From Taiwanofungus camphoratus (taxonomy: Eukaryota; Basidiomycota; Agaricomycetes; Polyporales; Taiwanofungaceae): a stretch of 64,000 bases of DNA. The stretch is taken from contig CP021225.1 in the NCBI GenBank assembly GCA_003999685.1, forward strand, positions 1,240,001 to 1,304,000, written 5' to 3'. The notes below the pieces were generated by a model. It was given only the letters and a program-made list of their open reading frames with translations. It was not told the origin of the DNA and made no database searches. The translations under genes were made by a program, and so were the position numbers. Shown here one piece after another: positions 33,205 through 45,161 of the stretch; within the stretch, counting starts at the first letter, position 1, and every line of letters begins with the position of its first letter.

Positions 33205-34152
33205 ATGACTCCTCCGTTAGGCCGCGGAGCGGATATCCAAGTCGAGACGAACGGATGGAGGGATGAGGTGTTTCCCCTCACGCCGATACGTTTCTCGTCT
33301 AGTCGAAGCTGTTGGCGTCCCGGTCAACGCTCCGCGACTCCGCCACCTTTCCTGCGAATTCTTACGTGGAACGTTGATTTTATGGCCCCGAATGCCAGAG
33401 AGCGGCTGTTCTGCATCCTTGCATACATCCGGTCCACCGTCCTTGCTTCCCCATTATCATGTCCAGACCCATGCTGTATTCTCTTGCAAGAAATCGCTTT
33501 TGGAATTTTCCCGACACTTCTGCAGCATGACTGGGTTCGCAAGAATTTTCAGATCGTCCCGTCCAGTCCGCAACATTGGCCTGCAGGTGCTACATATGGG
33601 AATGTCACACTCATCTCGAAAGCAATTCCCGTTCTATCTGCCCGCTCGCTCGTATTCGGGAGTTCAATAATGGGAAGGAATGCCTTGATGGTTGACGTGC
33701 AGCTTCGCGAGCAGCACACGACACGCACGGTCGTCTTGCGGATCGCCAACACACATCTCGAGTCGTTACCTCAGGGCACGCTCGCGCGTCCTGCTCAGCT
33801 CTGCGCGATTCGTACATCATTCCGCGATGCAGGAGTACACGCCGGTGTTGCGGCCGGAGATATGAACGCCATTGCCCCGAGCGATGCGTGGGTCCACGTT
33901 CGTGCAGAATTGCAGGATGCTTTTCGTGGCGCGGAATTTTGCAGCGAAGGATTCACATGGGGCTTCCAGCCTCCCTCTCGTTTTCCTCCCGGCAGGCTCG
34001 ATAAAATACTTTACACCTATGAAGTACGAGGCGGAGGCTCGCTCCAGGTGAACGATCCACAGACAATTGGTGCAGGGTTGCGGACCGGACGTGGGCAGTG
34101 GGCGAGCGATCATTTTGGGCTTGTCACTACCGTCAGCTTCGTGACGTGGTGA
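33205..34152 (+). CDS. Endonuclease/exonuclease/phosphatase family protein, TDP2-like
   Basis: Single-exon gene of about 315 residues. The first ATG in frame is 33205 (MTPPLGRGADIQ). It contains the metal-dependent EEP catalytic motifs in order: ILTWNVDFMAPNARERL (Asn for metal), CCILLQEIAFG (Glu), VVLRIANTHLESLP (His), VAAGDMNAIAPSDAW (GDxN), RLDKILYT, and QWASDHFGLVTTVSF (SDH, catalytic His). The spacing and the TWNVD/LQE/GDMNA wording are close to tyrosyl-DNA phosphodiesterase 2, which removes trapped topoisomerase II from DNA 5' ends. Metazoan TDP2 has an N-terminal UBA-like domain that is absent here, so another EEP phosphodiesterase is possible. No signal peptide. The absence of introns contrasts with nearly all neighbours. 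Confidence 0.78.
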   Translation: MTPPLGRGADIQVETNGWRDEVFPLTPIRFSSSRSCWRPGQRSATPPPFLRILTWNVDFMAPNARERLFCILAYIRSTVLASPLSCPDPCCILLQEIAFGIFPTLLQHDWVRKNFQIVPSSPQHWPAGATYGNVTLISKAIPVLSARSLVFGSSIMGRNALMVDVQLREQHTTRTVVLRIANTHLESLPQGTLARPAQLCAIRTSFRDAGVHAGVAAGDMNAIAPSDAWVHVRAELQDAFRGAEFCSEGFTWGFQPPSRFPPGRLDKILYTYEVRGGGSLQVNDPQTIGAGLRTGRGQWASDHFGLVTTVSFVTW

Positions 34153-35189
34153 TATTTGATGTTTCAGGGTTCTCGGCGTCATCGTGCGTTCGTTCCTGCG
34201 CCCGCCGCAAAAATCAGGGTTATGCAAGTCTAATAATATTGGGGTTCTGGCTATGTCACATTTCTCCTCGCAGGGTGCACCTACCATGTATCGCAATCTA
34301 CAAGCAGTTTAACCGCTAGTAAAAGCAGAGTTTGGCACTAACCGATATAAGAAAGAGTCGCCAGTGAATTTCTACTAAACAACGCTTGGGGTAATTCTAT
34401 CACGGTCACGAGACGATCGTGATGCGCGACGTATTCGGTTGCAGGCGCGTGTTATTTGTGACTAACTTTTATCTGTCGGTCACCAGAAGACGAGTTTCGG
34501 AACGCCATACGGTCTGAGTGTACCAATAGGCTTCCTATGATGTCCGACGATGGTAAAGGACGCGAAATTTGCGATATATCCGTACGATGTCCGCGAAGGA
34601 ACCATGATTTCGAACTCTCAGCTGGATTGAGCCTCATGGCTACCAAACGTGACGCTTCCAAGTGAGTCGATAATTGTCTTCCGATTATGACCAATCGCAA
34701 ACGTTCTTTTCGACTAGCTAAGAACAACCCTCTATAGAATCTGCTATCGATGTTACGTAAACGGAAAGCAATCGCATCCCTTCTAATGGAGAACATGAGG
34801 TAATACAGAGACAGTGGCTTTGAAGCGCTCCTGAGCCGCCCACGGGGTTTTCCCGAGCCCTCCCCAGCCCGCCTTCCCGCCGTCATATGCTCCAATCATT
34901 TGTGTAGCAAGGACTGCCGGCTTTTCTCCGTCTGTCATAAGCATCCCAATGTTTCCAATTACTTGTTATGCCGGCGCCTCGCATTACCCCACATTCCATA
35001 GAAACCAGCTAGGACTTGCCATACCGCTAACTGTTTTATCCGGTCCCAACCTTCTCATACACCAGTCACCGAAATGTAGCCGTATATAGCTGGTGGCTGC
35101 AAGTGTTTGCTGCAAACCCGGCGTCTCAGCTCCCGCTCAACTCGGTCCCATGTCCAACCCGTCCAAATGATGCACCAGAATAGACTATA
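34153..35189. other. Intergenic stretch
   Basis: About 1 kb before the sugar transporter at 35190. A minus-strand open stretch at 34452-34895 encodes a basic, Ser/Arg-rich sequence without recognisable motif and is not called. The first exon and promoter of the transporter probably lie in the right half. Confidence 0.35.
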
Positions 35190-37788
35190 GGTGACTTAAT
35201 ACAAAAAGGGTGGTGGTGGAAGAACCCTAGTATGTTGCCAGCTTCACAACAGTACCCGTGATTTGAACATATGCATCTTAGGTATTCTAGTGCTCAACAT
35301 CTGCTTGCTTCTACCCCTTCTATCCGCCTCTATGAACGGGTTTGATTCATCTTTAGTGAATGGTATGTCATCCCACATTGAGAATATATCTGTTCTCGGT
35401 GAATTCTAACAAGCAGTTGGAATGGTAGGCTTGCAGATCCTGCCTGCTTGGCAACACTACTTCAATGATCCCAACGGCAAAATGCTAGGTATCCAAACAC
35501 TTCTCCATGTGGGTCATTGTGTGAGCCTGACAGAACAACGTTCTTCCGGTTTGAGCGCAGGTCTCATCACTGCTGCTCAAGTTATTGGGTCAGTTGTGGT
35601 GAAAAACCATATTACACATAACCTTCTGACCTAGTGTGTTGCTCATATCTAGATACAGGACTTGCCGATTAGCCCATTCTCTTCCGACATTCTTGGTCGA
35701 CGATACACCCTTGTGATCGGCTCCGTAATTCTACTCGCAGGAGTAGCACTACAAGGTGCCTCTACATCCATCAGAATGTTCATTGGTGCCAGAGGACTCG
35801 GTGAGCATTTAGTTTATTGATATGTTTGCGTCTACCTGTTCGTGCTCAGGTTCGTTTGTTTTGTGGCTACCTAGTTGGTTTTGGCATCACCTTCCAACTG
35901 AACGCAGCCCCCTTGCTTATCACGGAGCTTGCGTATCCTACGCAGGTATGTGCATATATGGTCGTGGGATGAGCAGCGCTATTCACTGTCAACGATCTAC
36001 ATTCAGGAGGGAAATTAATATCCATGTATAATGCTTCTTGGTATGTGGGGAGCATTGCATGTGAGTCACATTCACTCTTCATACCACTGGAATATTCAAG
36101 ATATATTGCTAGCGGCATGGGCATGCTTCGGCGCATATGAGAGCGCGGCAGCCTCTCCATGGTCCTGGCGTGCACCAACTCTGATCCAAGCAGCTGTCCC
36201 TCTCTTGCAGATTAGTCTTGCATGATATAATTTATTCTAGCAGGATATCTTGCCAAACATTGTTGCTTATGTATACAATGTATAGGCTTATACCCGAGTC
36301 ACCTCGCTTCCTGGTAGCAACGGGCCGTGTACGTGGTGTTCAATAGATTATCACTGCCGGCGTACATCAGAGACTTACGTATTTCGAATTAGGAAGGAGA
36401 AGCGGCACGTATCCTGACGAGATACCATTCTAACGGAGGAGACGAGCATGTTCCTCTTGTGGTGTTCGAAATGGCACAGATTCGCCATGCGATCAAACTC
36501 GAGAAGAAGAAGGCGGCATCTACAACATTCGTTTCGCTCTTTGCAACACCTGGCAATAGGAGACGCATGCTGATTGTTAGCGCGCTCGCCATATTCTCAC
36601 AATGGAGGTCAGTTATACTGCTGTATATATATGCAGGATTTTGACGTGCGTGCTAATGAGCTTGTTTCATGTCACTGTCAGCGGAAATGGCCTTATCTCC
36701 TACTATATCAATATAGTATTGGAAAATGTGGGTATAATGAATCCTGGGACAAAAGCTGCTATCAATGGCGGCCTACAGGTTGGTCTGTACCTAATCAGAA
36801 GGTACACTAGTATTAAAAATTGCTTACAACATGTAGGTGTGGAATCTATGTGCTGCGATGAGCGGCGCGCTTCTGGTAGACAGATTTGGCCGCAGGACGC
36901 TCTTTTTCTTCTCAAACATCGGGATGCTAATCAGTAAAGCCATTTTGACCTTCATAAGAGCGAGCTGAAACGATGTATATTCATCAGGCTTTGCGATCTG
37001 GACGCTCACTACCACTCTTTTTCAAATCAGGGACAACACCCCAGCAGCTAAAGGTGTGATCCCTCGTATAGTACATTTGAATATGTCTCACAGATCTGAG
37101 TTGCTGCAGCCACAATACCATTTATTTTCATCTTCTATCTATTTTATGATGTTGCCTATACCCCCATGCTAATCGCGTACACGCTTGAAATCCTACCGTT
37201 CAACATCCGTGCGAAGGGCTTCGCTGTGATGGTAGGCAATTCTCTGATTGATTCCTGCATATTCCAAAACCTACAGTTGATATAACCGACAATTGCAGAA
37301 TCTTTTGGTGTCTCTGACATTGGCCTTCAACCACTTCGTCAACCCATGGGCTCTAGATGCTATTGGTTGGAAATATGTGAGAATACCCGTTTTGCAAATC
37401 GTGCTGTGTCGGAGTTATCTGATGTAGGCTCAGTATCTCGTCTACTGTGGCTGGTTGGTTGTCGAGCTCATCTTCATAGCGAAACTCGAGGTTTAGTATC
37501 TTTGATGCATCTTGCTTGTCCATGATTTCCTGACCCATCTATGGAATAGGTCGCACTTTGGAAGAGACAGCCGCTTTGTTTGATGGCAAGCGATCCTCCG
37601 AGAACATTGTGCAGACTGCTGAGGAAGTAGTCAACGAGTCCACAGTCAGGGCTCAAGAACAGAAGGTAGTAAATGGAGCCGGCCAGAAGGTTTTACCAAT
37701 GGAGCCTCACGGGCTACGTGTAAATATTGTGCCCAGGGAAAGACCGCTGGGCTATCAGCTAGGCCAAGAGGACAACAGCGTTACCTAG
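35190..37788 (+). CDS. MFS sugar transporter (lactose permease/hexose porter type)
   Basis: Fungal sugar porter, plasma membrane. The true start is not resolved: the first clear exon encodes GWWWKNPS ahead of a 5' intron, and its frame is closed just upstream (gaatag), so a further short first exon is likely. After the intron: ILVLNICLLLPLLSASMNGF, DSSLVNGLQILPAWQHYF, DILGRRYTLVIGSVILLAGV (GRR motif), GFGITFQLNAAPLLITELAY, GKLISMYNASWYVGSI, ESPRFLVATGR (PESPRF), ASTTFVSLFATPGNRRRMLI, LVDRFGRRTLFFFSN, YDVAYTPMLIAYTLEILPFN and NIRAKGFAV. These are all signature loops of the sugar porter family, closest to lactose-permease-like members. The C-terminal tail ends YQLGQEDNSVT at 37788. About twelve introns. 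It converges on the alpha-amylase with only 72 bases between. Confidence 0.8.
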
Positions 37789-37860
37789 TAATTACTGTAC
37801 CACCATTGAAATGATGTAACAACCTGACTGTATCCTGATTGTACCTTGTATATCTACATA

Positions 37861-40419
37861 TTAAATCAAACAATCGCCCTTAACCCACACCTGGACGCGT
37901 CCAGGAAGACAAGTGAAATGACCCCAGCCATCTGCAGAGATGTCAATTTGCTCGGAAGGTTCCATGAAGGCGTGAAAAGATAGTCCGCCATTGTTCTGTG
38001 CTTGGTTGAGGCGACACATTGGTTCTGTGTGCAGAAGAATACTCACCTCTCCGACATTCATGCGGATAGTATGCATTGGACCCTTCATCCTAAATATGCC
38101 AATTCCTTAACATGTGGAGACCAAACAAGTCCAAAAGAAGGCTACTTACTCGTTTCTGTATGTAGCATTACTGATGACTACCGCGCATCCGCCATGCGAC
38201 GAGCTACCCAGCCGCACGAAGCCAATGCAGTTCCGGTCCTGGAAGTAATCTGTTCGCATACCATACGCGAATTTCCTCCGAGCATGTAGCAGGCGTCTCA
38301 GTCCATGTGCGATTCTGTCATCGTAGCACTCCTGATTCGGATAGAGGTCGCCGTAGAACACACACCTGCGGGTGTCTGCCGATGGGTCACCTTGCGGAGG
38401 CGATACACGTAACACTCACGGATGTCCTTCACCGCGTAATAATATTAAGGCATATGCTTGAAGCTTGAAGTTGCTTCCGACCTTTGCGTTGATCAGCATA
38501 TCGAAACTTGACAAAGATCCGAACTTCTTACCCAGCTTTCTAGAGCCTGCCCGATTTGCTACGAAACGGAAGCGCCGTCAGATACATCAGGGCCTATTCA
38601 GAACCAAAGCATCTAAGATATACCGTGCTAGACGAGAGCAAAGTCATGGCTTGACATAAAAAAAGTGTGAACGCGAAACACCTACTCATGATTGTCGACA
38701 AAGGTGATGGCATCACCTGGCCTGTGCTTCAGCACGGTGTTCTCGAAGATCGATCTCAAGTCGTATCGAGCACCAGCTTTGCTTGCCTCGTGGAAGTTGT
38801 GGTGCAGCGGGACGTCAAAGAAGGTTAGCTGCCGAGCAGGGTTAGTAGCCTTACGACACGAGTTCGCAATTCCATTTACCAGGCCTTGGAATGCGAGGAT
38901 ATATGGCTTAATCAGTGTGACACTGCATTCACGGTCAGATGGCACTCAAGGAAATGCAGGGAGATATGCTTTCACTCGCTAGACCAATACTCAGCAACTG
39001 CAAAGAGATCCTCCCTCCCGCTAGTCTGGCGCACATTTTTGAGCTATGTGATATAAGTATTGCTCCTGCTTTTACTTCAACGATAGCACTTACGAAGTCG
39101 AGGAGGAAATACCTATCCATATGCTTAATGGCGTCCAGACGAAAACCTGCTGCGCCTGTGCTCTACATTAATGGCGTCAGTATCCTTTCTTGAAAAATAC
39201 AAAAGAAACATACCTCAAGCACCCAATTTCCCCAGTCAAGCAGGTCCTTGCGTACTTCCGGATGCCGGTGGTCAATCTACGAGCCTCCGACATGAATGAG
39301 CGACTATCAAAGAGTCCTACCGAATACGCACATCCACACCAAGTAGGTAGTCGTAGTTTCCGAGTTCGCTGTCGACAAATCGAGACCAACCCTTGTGTTG
39401 GCCACCTATAATACGGTATACTCCCTGGAGTCGAGTACGTTGATCCCAATCCAACCCTGCAGGTACGCCGGTTGTCATCCGAACAGTAATCAGATTTGAT
39501 GCGAAGCACCTACCAGTGAAATGTTCTTGTGTCCATCTCAAGGTGCTGTACTGTTTGAAGGTCAAAATACCACCGATAAGTGAAATGTTCGAAGAAGTAC
39601 CTTGCCGTTCCTTCCTAGGAAATCAAAGACAGTCCAACCCTGTCACTCAGTCGTCAATGCACATGTAGTGATGTTCAGCGAATATCGACTCACTTCAATC
39701 TCACGGGCAGGCGCCAGGTCCCTCAGGCGATTTTTTGGATCCACCGGGACAGCCGAGAAGGTTTCGCATCTGTCGCCACCGAGCTTATGCTGTGCAGAAT
39801 GATTGAATCAGGCGCCAAAGACATCCCTCAGGAACTACCCCTTACATTCAAGACCGCGTCTATGATGACATCAATACCGTGAGCCTTAGCAACGGAAATG
39901 GCCCGTATAAGTTCGTCCTTGGTCCCCCATCTTGTTGCCACAGTGCCTTTTTGATCAAATTCGCCTAGATCCCACTGAAAGAATCACTCCATCACCCTTT
40001 TCCATGATAGTCTCTGTGAGCTGCGTACCAAGTCATACGCGTCATAGCCTTGGCCATTCTACGACTGAATTAGAGTATGCGAATGACAAGACTTCTGCGT
40101 CATCTCTCACCTTTGACATGGCTTTGTTAGGCGGAGGAAGCCAGACCTGCGTCACCCCCATTTCCGCAAGTACAGGTACTTCAGATTCAAAATGACTCCA
40201 CCAGCTCATAGAAGGGTGTTTGCTCTCCCAAGTGAAGAACTGCAGCTGAGAGCAGCAGTGACTGTTCAGTCGTTCCCTTCCAATTACAGGGCAAAAACAT
40301 ACCATGAGGGCATTCTCTTTTTGACCCACTGGGCCTAATCGCATGCCGTCCAGAGCGGGAGGTGGATAACGCCTTACATGACCCAGTAACCAATCTATCA
40401 ACCAATACACGGCCTCCAT
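37861..40419 (-). CDS. Alpha-amylase, GH13 subfamily 5 type, no signal peptide
   Basis: Hydrolyses alpha-1,4-glucan bonds. The ATG at 40419 reads [20 protein letters not shown]; there is no signal peptide, so action inside the cell is likely. Motifs in order: [53 protein letters not shown] (conserved region I), [18 protein letters not shown] (catalytic Asp nucleophile), [11 protein letters not shown] (catalytic Glu acid/base), [20 protein letters not shown] and [11 protein letters not shown] (third catalytic Asp). The end has [20 protein letters not shown] and a C-terminal beta domain ending [13 protein letters not shown] at 37861. All three catalytic carboxylates are present. About twelve introns; an early one splits NALM and LQFFTW at about 40238-40302. 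Cytosolic GH13_5 enzymes in fungi have been linked to alpha-glucan metabolism. The sugar-transporter neighbour fits a carbohydrate role. Confidence 0.87.
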
Positions 40420-41926
40420 AGTTATTTCGGATGGATATGTGATCGCTAGAATGAAGACGGTGGAATAGTTTGTCAAGGAAATCACAGGGAAGTAAACTTG
40501 ATATCAGCAGAGAACGGACATCTAAGGATGTGTTAGGATACAATAGCTTTCAAACACCTGGCAGTCAGTAAATAACCAGTTGCTCGGCTAGCAATACACG
40601 GGCGCTTTACGAGTACGACAACGCGATCGAGTGTCTGCACGTGATACCCGAAACGCATATAAATTCATTGTAAAATTTCTGATTCTTTACCGTTGCGACC
40701 ATCTGCATTTCTTCGTCTTTCGTCGGCGTTCCGTCTGACTTTGGGACGTTGTAAATGCTCTTTATGAGTACTGGTGGTCTAGAGCGACATGGCCCACTTA
40801 ATCACTCTGTTGACACTGTAACCACGTCGAATAGAGTTTCATGCTTTGGCGACATCCTTGCATTCTCGGTGTATGATATTTTGCCATCAAACACTGTCTT
40901 TATAACACCTGTTCCCATTTTTTGTCTCCCGGACTGTGGGGTTGCTGGTCATTGTTTGATTTATGAAAAACCTTCCAGAGCTGTTCTCGAGTTATGGATG
41001 TCGGACACCTTGGTCTCGCTGGTAGGGATATTTTGGATTTGACACAAGCAATGGCATCATAAGTACTGCGGAGAATAGACCTTCCTCAAGGAACTCTACG
41101 CACTGCTCTTTGGTTGTCAATGGACCAGGATCAGCCCTTGTCTGTTACTCTGCAAGTTGTTTCTGTCCAGTGAAATGTTATTGAGAATCTGTGGTACTGA
41201 GCTTTGTAATAAGGCTTCATCTCCGTTTTGTCCTGAGTCTCGCATCTAATGGAGAAAATCAGATCCTCCCATGTAGCTCAATGTGTTGGAAGTGCGGTGA
41301 CTGCGTCTCCATTTCGTTCCGTCGTGGGGTGTATGTTTTCCGTCCGTGATTCACATGCTCGCCATCGCCGTATAAGTGTTGCAATAATCCCTTCGAGTTG
41401 TCCATGGACCCACAGTACGCTGACTGTCTTGACTATGGTAGGAGACTGAATGTCGCATCTCCTGGTGAACTTCGCCAGTGAGTGGCCTGACGGGAATCCG
41501 ATCCTCCTTTCTATCAAGTGCTCACAATGCTGAAGGTATGTCGTGCATCGATGTTTCAAGCTCTGTTCATCCGGCGCGGGCTCCGTACAACGCGCTATGA
41601 AGCACCCCGACGATCCTCAGCAGAAGTTTCTTGGTCGGTTTATCAATGCAGTGAATCCCATCAGGCCGTTAGCCAAGAAGTGTTCAGCCGTAGCAGAGGT
41701 TGTGCTCGGCTTGGCATCCTTGTGCGTTGTAAAGTTCACCTGGAGCAACTTCGGCTGAAGATAGGGATATACTACAGGCAGCGAGTACCTCATACATGTT
41801 TCGGGACAAAGGAAGCAGTAAAAATACAATATGTACGTGCTATGGGTAAATACATGCATAGTTCATGTTTGTGCGTATCCGAAACTTCCGGTGAGATAGA
41901 TATATCATACGTAAGTAATTCGACTG
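40420..41926. other. Long intergenic stretch
   Basis: About 1.5 kb upstream of the amylase and downstream of the next minus-strand gene. Short plus-strand frames at 40755-41040 and 41518-41760 have no recognisable motif. No repeats or element ends seen. Confidence 0.35.
40638..40645. promoter_or_regulatory. CACGTGAT motif upstream of the alpha-amylase
   Basis: E-box-type site 218 bases upstream of the amylase ATG at 40419. An AT-rich atataaat patch follows at about 40657. Third copy of this 8-mer in a promoter position in the window. Confidence 0.3.
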
Positions 41927-43604
41927 TTAAGCTGCAGTACCCTGCCATCCGCGGACGATCGCCTCTACTCCTGAATCGAGCACTACCTTGGGCAGTAACA
42001 ACATCCGGTTCTCGAACGGTTCTCCCTCTCCCGGGTCCTCCGGTGCGATGTTGCTGCCCTTCCTCGTCACGCAGCGCAGGCCCAGCTCTGTCGTGCACAG
42101 CACCTTCTCGGCGCCCGCCCCATTCGTCTTCCCGTTAGCGTGTCCGCTCACGCCGCCGTTGTCCTCGGCGATATAGTCCTCGTAGTCCCGCATCTTGTTC
42201 GTCATCCTGCCGCCCACGAACGCGTCCCCGCTCTCCACGAGCACGACCTCGAACGCGGTCGAGAGGATCTCCTCGCGCGTCACCCGCGCAAGCTTGTACA
42301 CCGCCTCCGCGATGCGCCGCAGCTGCGCGCCCAGGCCGAGCGCCGGGGAGGGGTCCGCCGCGGCGGACGAGCCCGCGAGCGCGAAGACCGTCGCGGACCA
42401 GCGCAGCATCGTCGCCACGAGCTCTGTGGTCGCGTACTCCTCCAGCCCGGGGTACAGCGTCCGGATCGACCGGTGCGTCAGCGCCCGCCAGCGCGCGGAC
42501 GTTGCCTGCGGCTCTGTAACGGCCCAGAGGCACACGTCGGTACGATCGTGCAATCACGGCATGCGGAGCGGGCTACGTACCGGAAGACTGTATGTGCGCC
42601 AGCACGCGCGAGAGCAGCGCGTCGAGCTTGGACGGGAAGCCGACGCAGAAGAGAGACAGGGAGCGCGCGCAGCATGTCGTGATGCTCGCCTGCAGTGCGA
42701 GTTGTACCAGGATCGGGTCCTGGGTGTGATCGCGCGCTGCAAGTACACGCACAAAAGCCGCCCCTAGCCAAGGTGCGCTTTCCTCGTCCTGTAGACCTGT
42801 ATCTGACGTTTTCGTTGGGGACGGCTGCCTTGTGCGTTTTGCAAAGACACACGACTCTGTCGCGGACGCGGCGAACTGGTTGATCTCCGCGTTCAGGTCC
42901 TCTACGGCTTGTATCACCTGTGCGCCGGACCAGTTGTCCGTTTTGGTCAACCAGACGTCCATGCTGCATGCTCGCACGGCATGTTCGGCGCTGAACGACA
43001 TCCTTGGGCTCAACGGAAGTGGCGGAAGATCCTCGGCCTTCCGCGCTCTCGCCTTGCTCCTGCTCGACTGTCGACCACGCTGCCGCCGCTCTGTTCCGTT
43101 GCTCTGCACTTCCTTCTCCGGCCTCGCCTCCACACTCTGGCTTCGTCTGCGCGCCATCTCCTGGTCCCTCTCCGCAACCAGTCTGTCTCTCTCTTTCCGG
43201 AGCGCCTCGATCTCCTTATCTTTCGTGCGCAGCGTCTCCTGCATCTCGCGCAGCGTCTTCTCGAGCGCCTTGTACCGCTCCGCGAGCTTCATAAAGTCGG
43301 ACTGGATCTGGCTGCGTGCGGCGTCGCGGCGTGCGTATGCGCCCTCGAGCGCGAGGTCAAGGCCGGCGGAGGGGGGTGTGCGCGCGGTGATCGGCGTGGA
43401 CGAGGGCCCGTAGAGGCTGCGTCGCTCGCGGCGCTCAGCGGTGGCGAGGCGGAGGCGGAGGGCACTGCACTCGCGCGTGAGCCGGACGACGGGGTCGGGG
43501 ACGGGCGTGAGCTCGCCTGACTGGATGCGCGGTCTGCCCTGGAGAACGGGCGCGCGGAGGGTATAGTATTCGACGCGGGCGTCGTAGGGGACCTTGACGT
43601 GCAT
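41927..43604 (-). CDS. Conserved basidiomycete coiled-coil protein of unknown function
   Basis: Two exons. The ATG at 43604 reads MHVKVPYDARVEYYTLRAPV, followed by a coiled coil (about residues 90-175, for example RYKALEKTLREMQETLRTKD) and a basic Arg/Lys/Gln-rich linker. The second half is a folded helical region: TKTDNWSGAQVIQAVEDLNA, EINQFAASATESC, SAPWLGAAFVRVLAARDHTQ, LSLFCVGFPSKLDALLSRVL, then after one intron (about 42490-42580) RWRALTHRSIRTLYPGLEEY, AEAVYKLARVTREEILSTAF and EVVLVESGDAFVGGRM, ending near 41927 with LDSGVEAIVRGWQGTAA. From memory, similar proteins recur in Agaricomycetes and are annotated only as hypothetical. The 5' third is very GC-rich. No catalytic motif or membrane segment. 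Confidence 0.72.
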
Positions 43605-45161
43605 CGTGCTGATTAGCTACGGGTTCGTGGGCAGACGGGGGACGTCAGAATGGGACTGTACCTTCTTTGCGAAATGAAATCCCTGTACAAGTATGGATAG
43701 GGCAGGCCTGTGACTTGTGTTGTGGTGCGAAAGAAGAGGCTACGGGCACGAGCAGCTGCAGCCACGAGGGTCGGAGATCGCGAAACGCGTGCTGATGCCG
43801 TCTTGCAATTGGGATGTGATCTCAACTTTCACGTTCGCCTTGACGCCGAGCTTGGGAATATGTCGAGATAACCTCGTAGAGAATTGTCACGGTTCAGGCT
43901 CTTTTCATATTCACATCGTGGCAGGATAGGCTGCTGACATATTTACTCGAAAGTTTGCTACTCTTGCTCCTTGTGGTGAGCTGGATTCTTGCTAGTAATA
44001 AGTGGTGGATAATTCATGATCTTTCCAAGTGTCTCACAGATACCTTTCATTACGTGCCCCGTTGAGTTTCCAAGCACAGTGATGGTTATGTAAGACTCTG
44101 AGGCTATAATACACCCAGCATCCTGTCTGAGATCTGCCTCCGAAATGTGACCACGAAAGTCTTCGACACCAATCTTTATTCCAAAAAGACCGGCCGAGTA
44201 AGCCTCCTGGAATCCGAGTCGAGGCTGACGGAAAATTCGACTGCGGACGAGATATTCCTATCCGGACTGGATTTGTAAACACTTGTCACGACTTCATGCA
44301 TGATACCACCACAAACGATTTGAAAAACAGCCATGTCTGCTCTAGATGCCTGCCGTGTGGCTTGCAGTATCTGACGACCTCGGAAATGAAGTATGCTCTT
44401 CCGCTTCGATATGGTGTCACCGATGAAGGGAGTCTATCACTGCGGCAGTTGATATGGGCCAAGGGTGGATCTCTAGAGAACACCTTGCCTTGTGCTGTTA
44501 AGGTTCTTGATACCTTACGGTTCAGCTTCCTGCGCCAGTGCACTGCCTGTTAATCTCCTGTGCTCAGGCGCGACGCGACACTCCCGTGACGACGTTCAGG
44601 GCTCGACCACCGCAGCTGTGCACCACGTTGGGATGCGACTGCACAGTCTGGAGGTGGCACGTCAAATAAATTCTGAATTGCTGCTGCTGCGGTGCTACAG
44701 CGTCTCTGATAATTGATCTCATCATCTCACGCCCCGTTCAAGCTTTATCGGGCATACCACCTTCTCGAGATCGTCTTTCTCCGCAGTATCTCCTCCCTCT
44801 TGGCGCAGTACACCATCGCAGCGAGTCGAAGCTTTCGCATCTTCCTGCCAGTGCCATACGTGCGAGTGAACGCCGTACCGCGGTCCATCGACACGCCACA
44901 ACCGCGTTTTCGACGCGTGGGGCTGACGTAAGCACCATTACAACAGGCATCTCGCCTGCATTGGCCGCCTCAGTCCAGAAGACCGCATCAGTGCAAAATG
45001 CCTCGTGTTTTTATCGTCTGGATCTCAGACGAGTGTGTGCTTCCCTTATATCTCCCGTGGGGGCTGCGAGATTCCGCACGTCTTGATTGTCATCCATTAT
45101 CACTTATCTATCCTTCACCGTGAAAGCTCTCGGTATAGACAGTGTACCCCGTCAAGCAATC
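43605..45161. other. Long divergent intergenic stretch
   Basis: About 1.5 kb between the coiled-coil gene (-) and the Hsp70 gene (+), which point away from each other. It must contain both promoters. An 85-codon plus frame at 44296-44553 has a Cys-x-x-Cys pair but no recognisable family and no visible partners, so it is not called. Confidence 0.35.

Noticed and set aside
34452-34895. A 147-codon minus frame upstream of the sugar transporter
   Set aside because: Basic, low-information sequence without motif, neighbours or splice partners; chance is more likely.
42140-42767. Several long overlapping frames on both strands at high GC content
   Set aside because: GC-rich coding sequence of the conserved coiled-coil protein leaves few stops in other frames; only one frame continues the protein through the intron.
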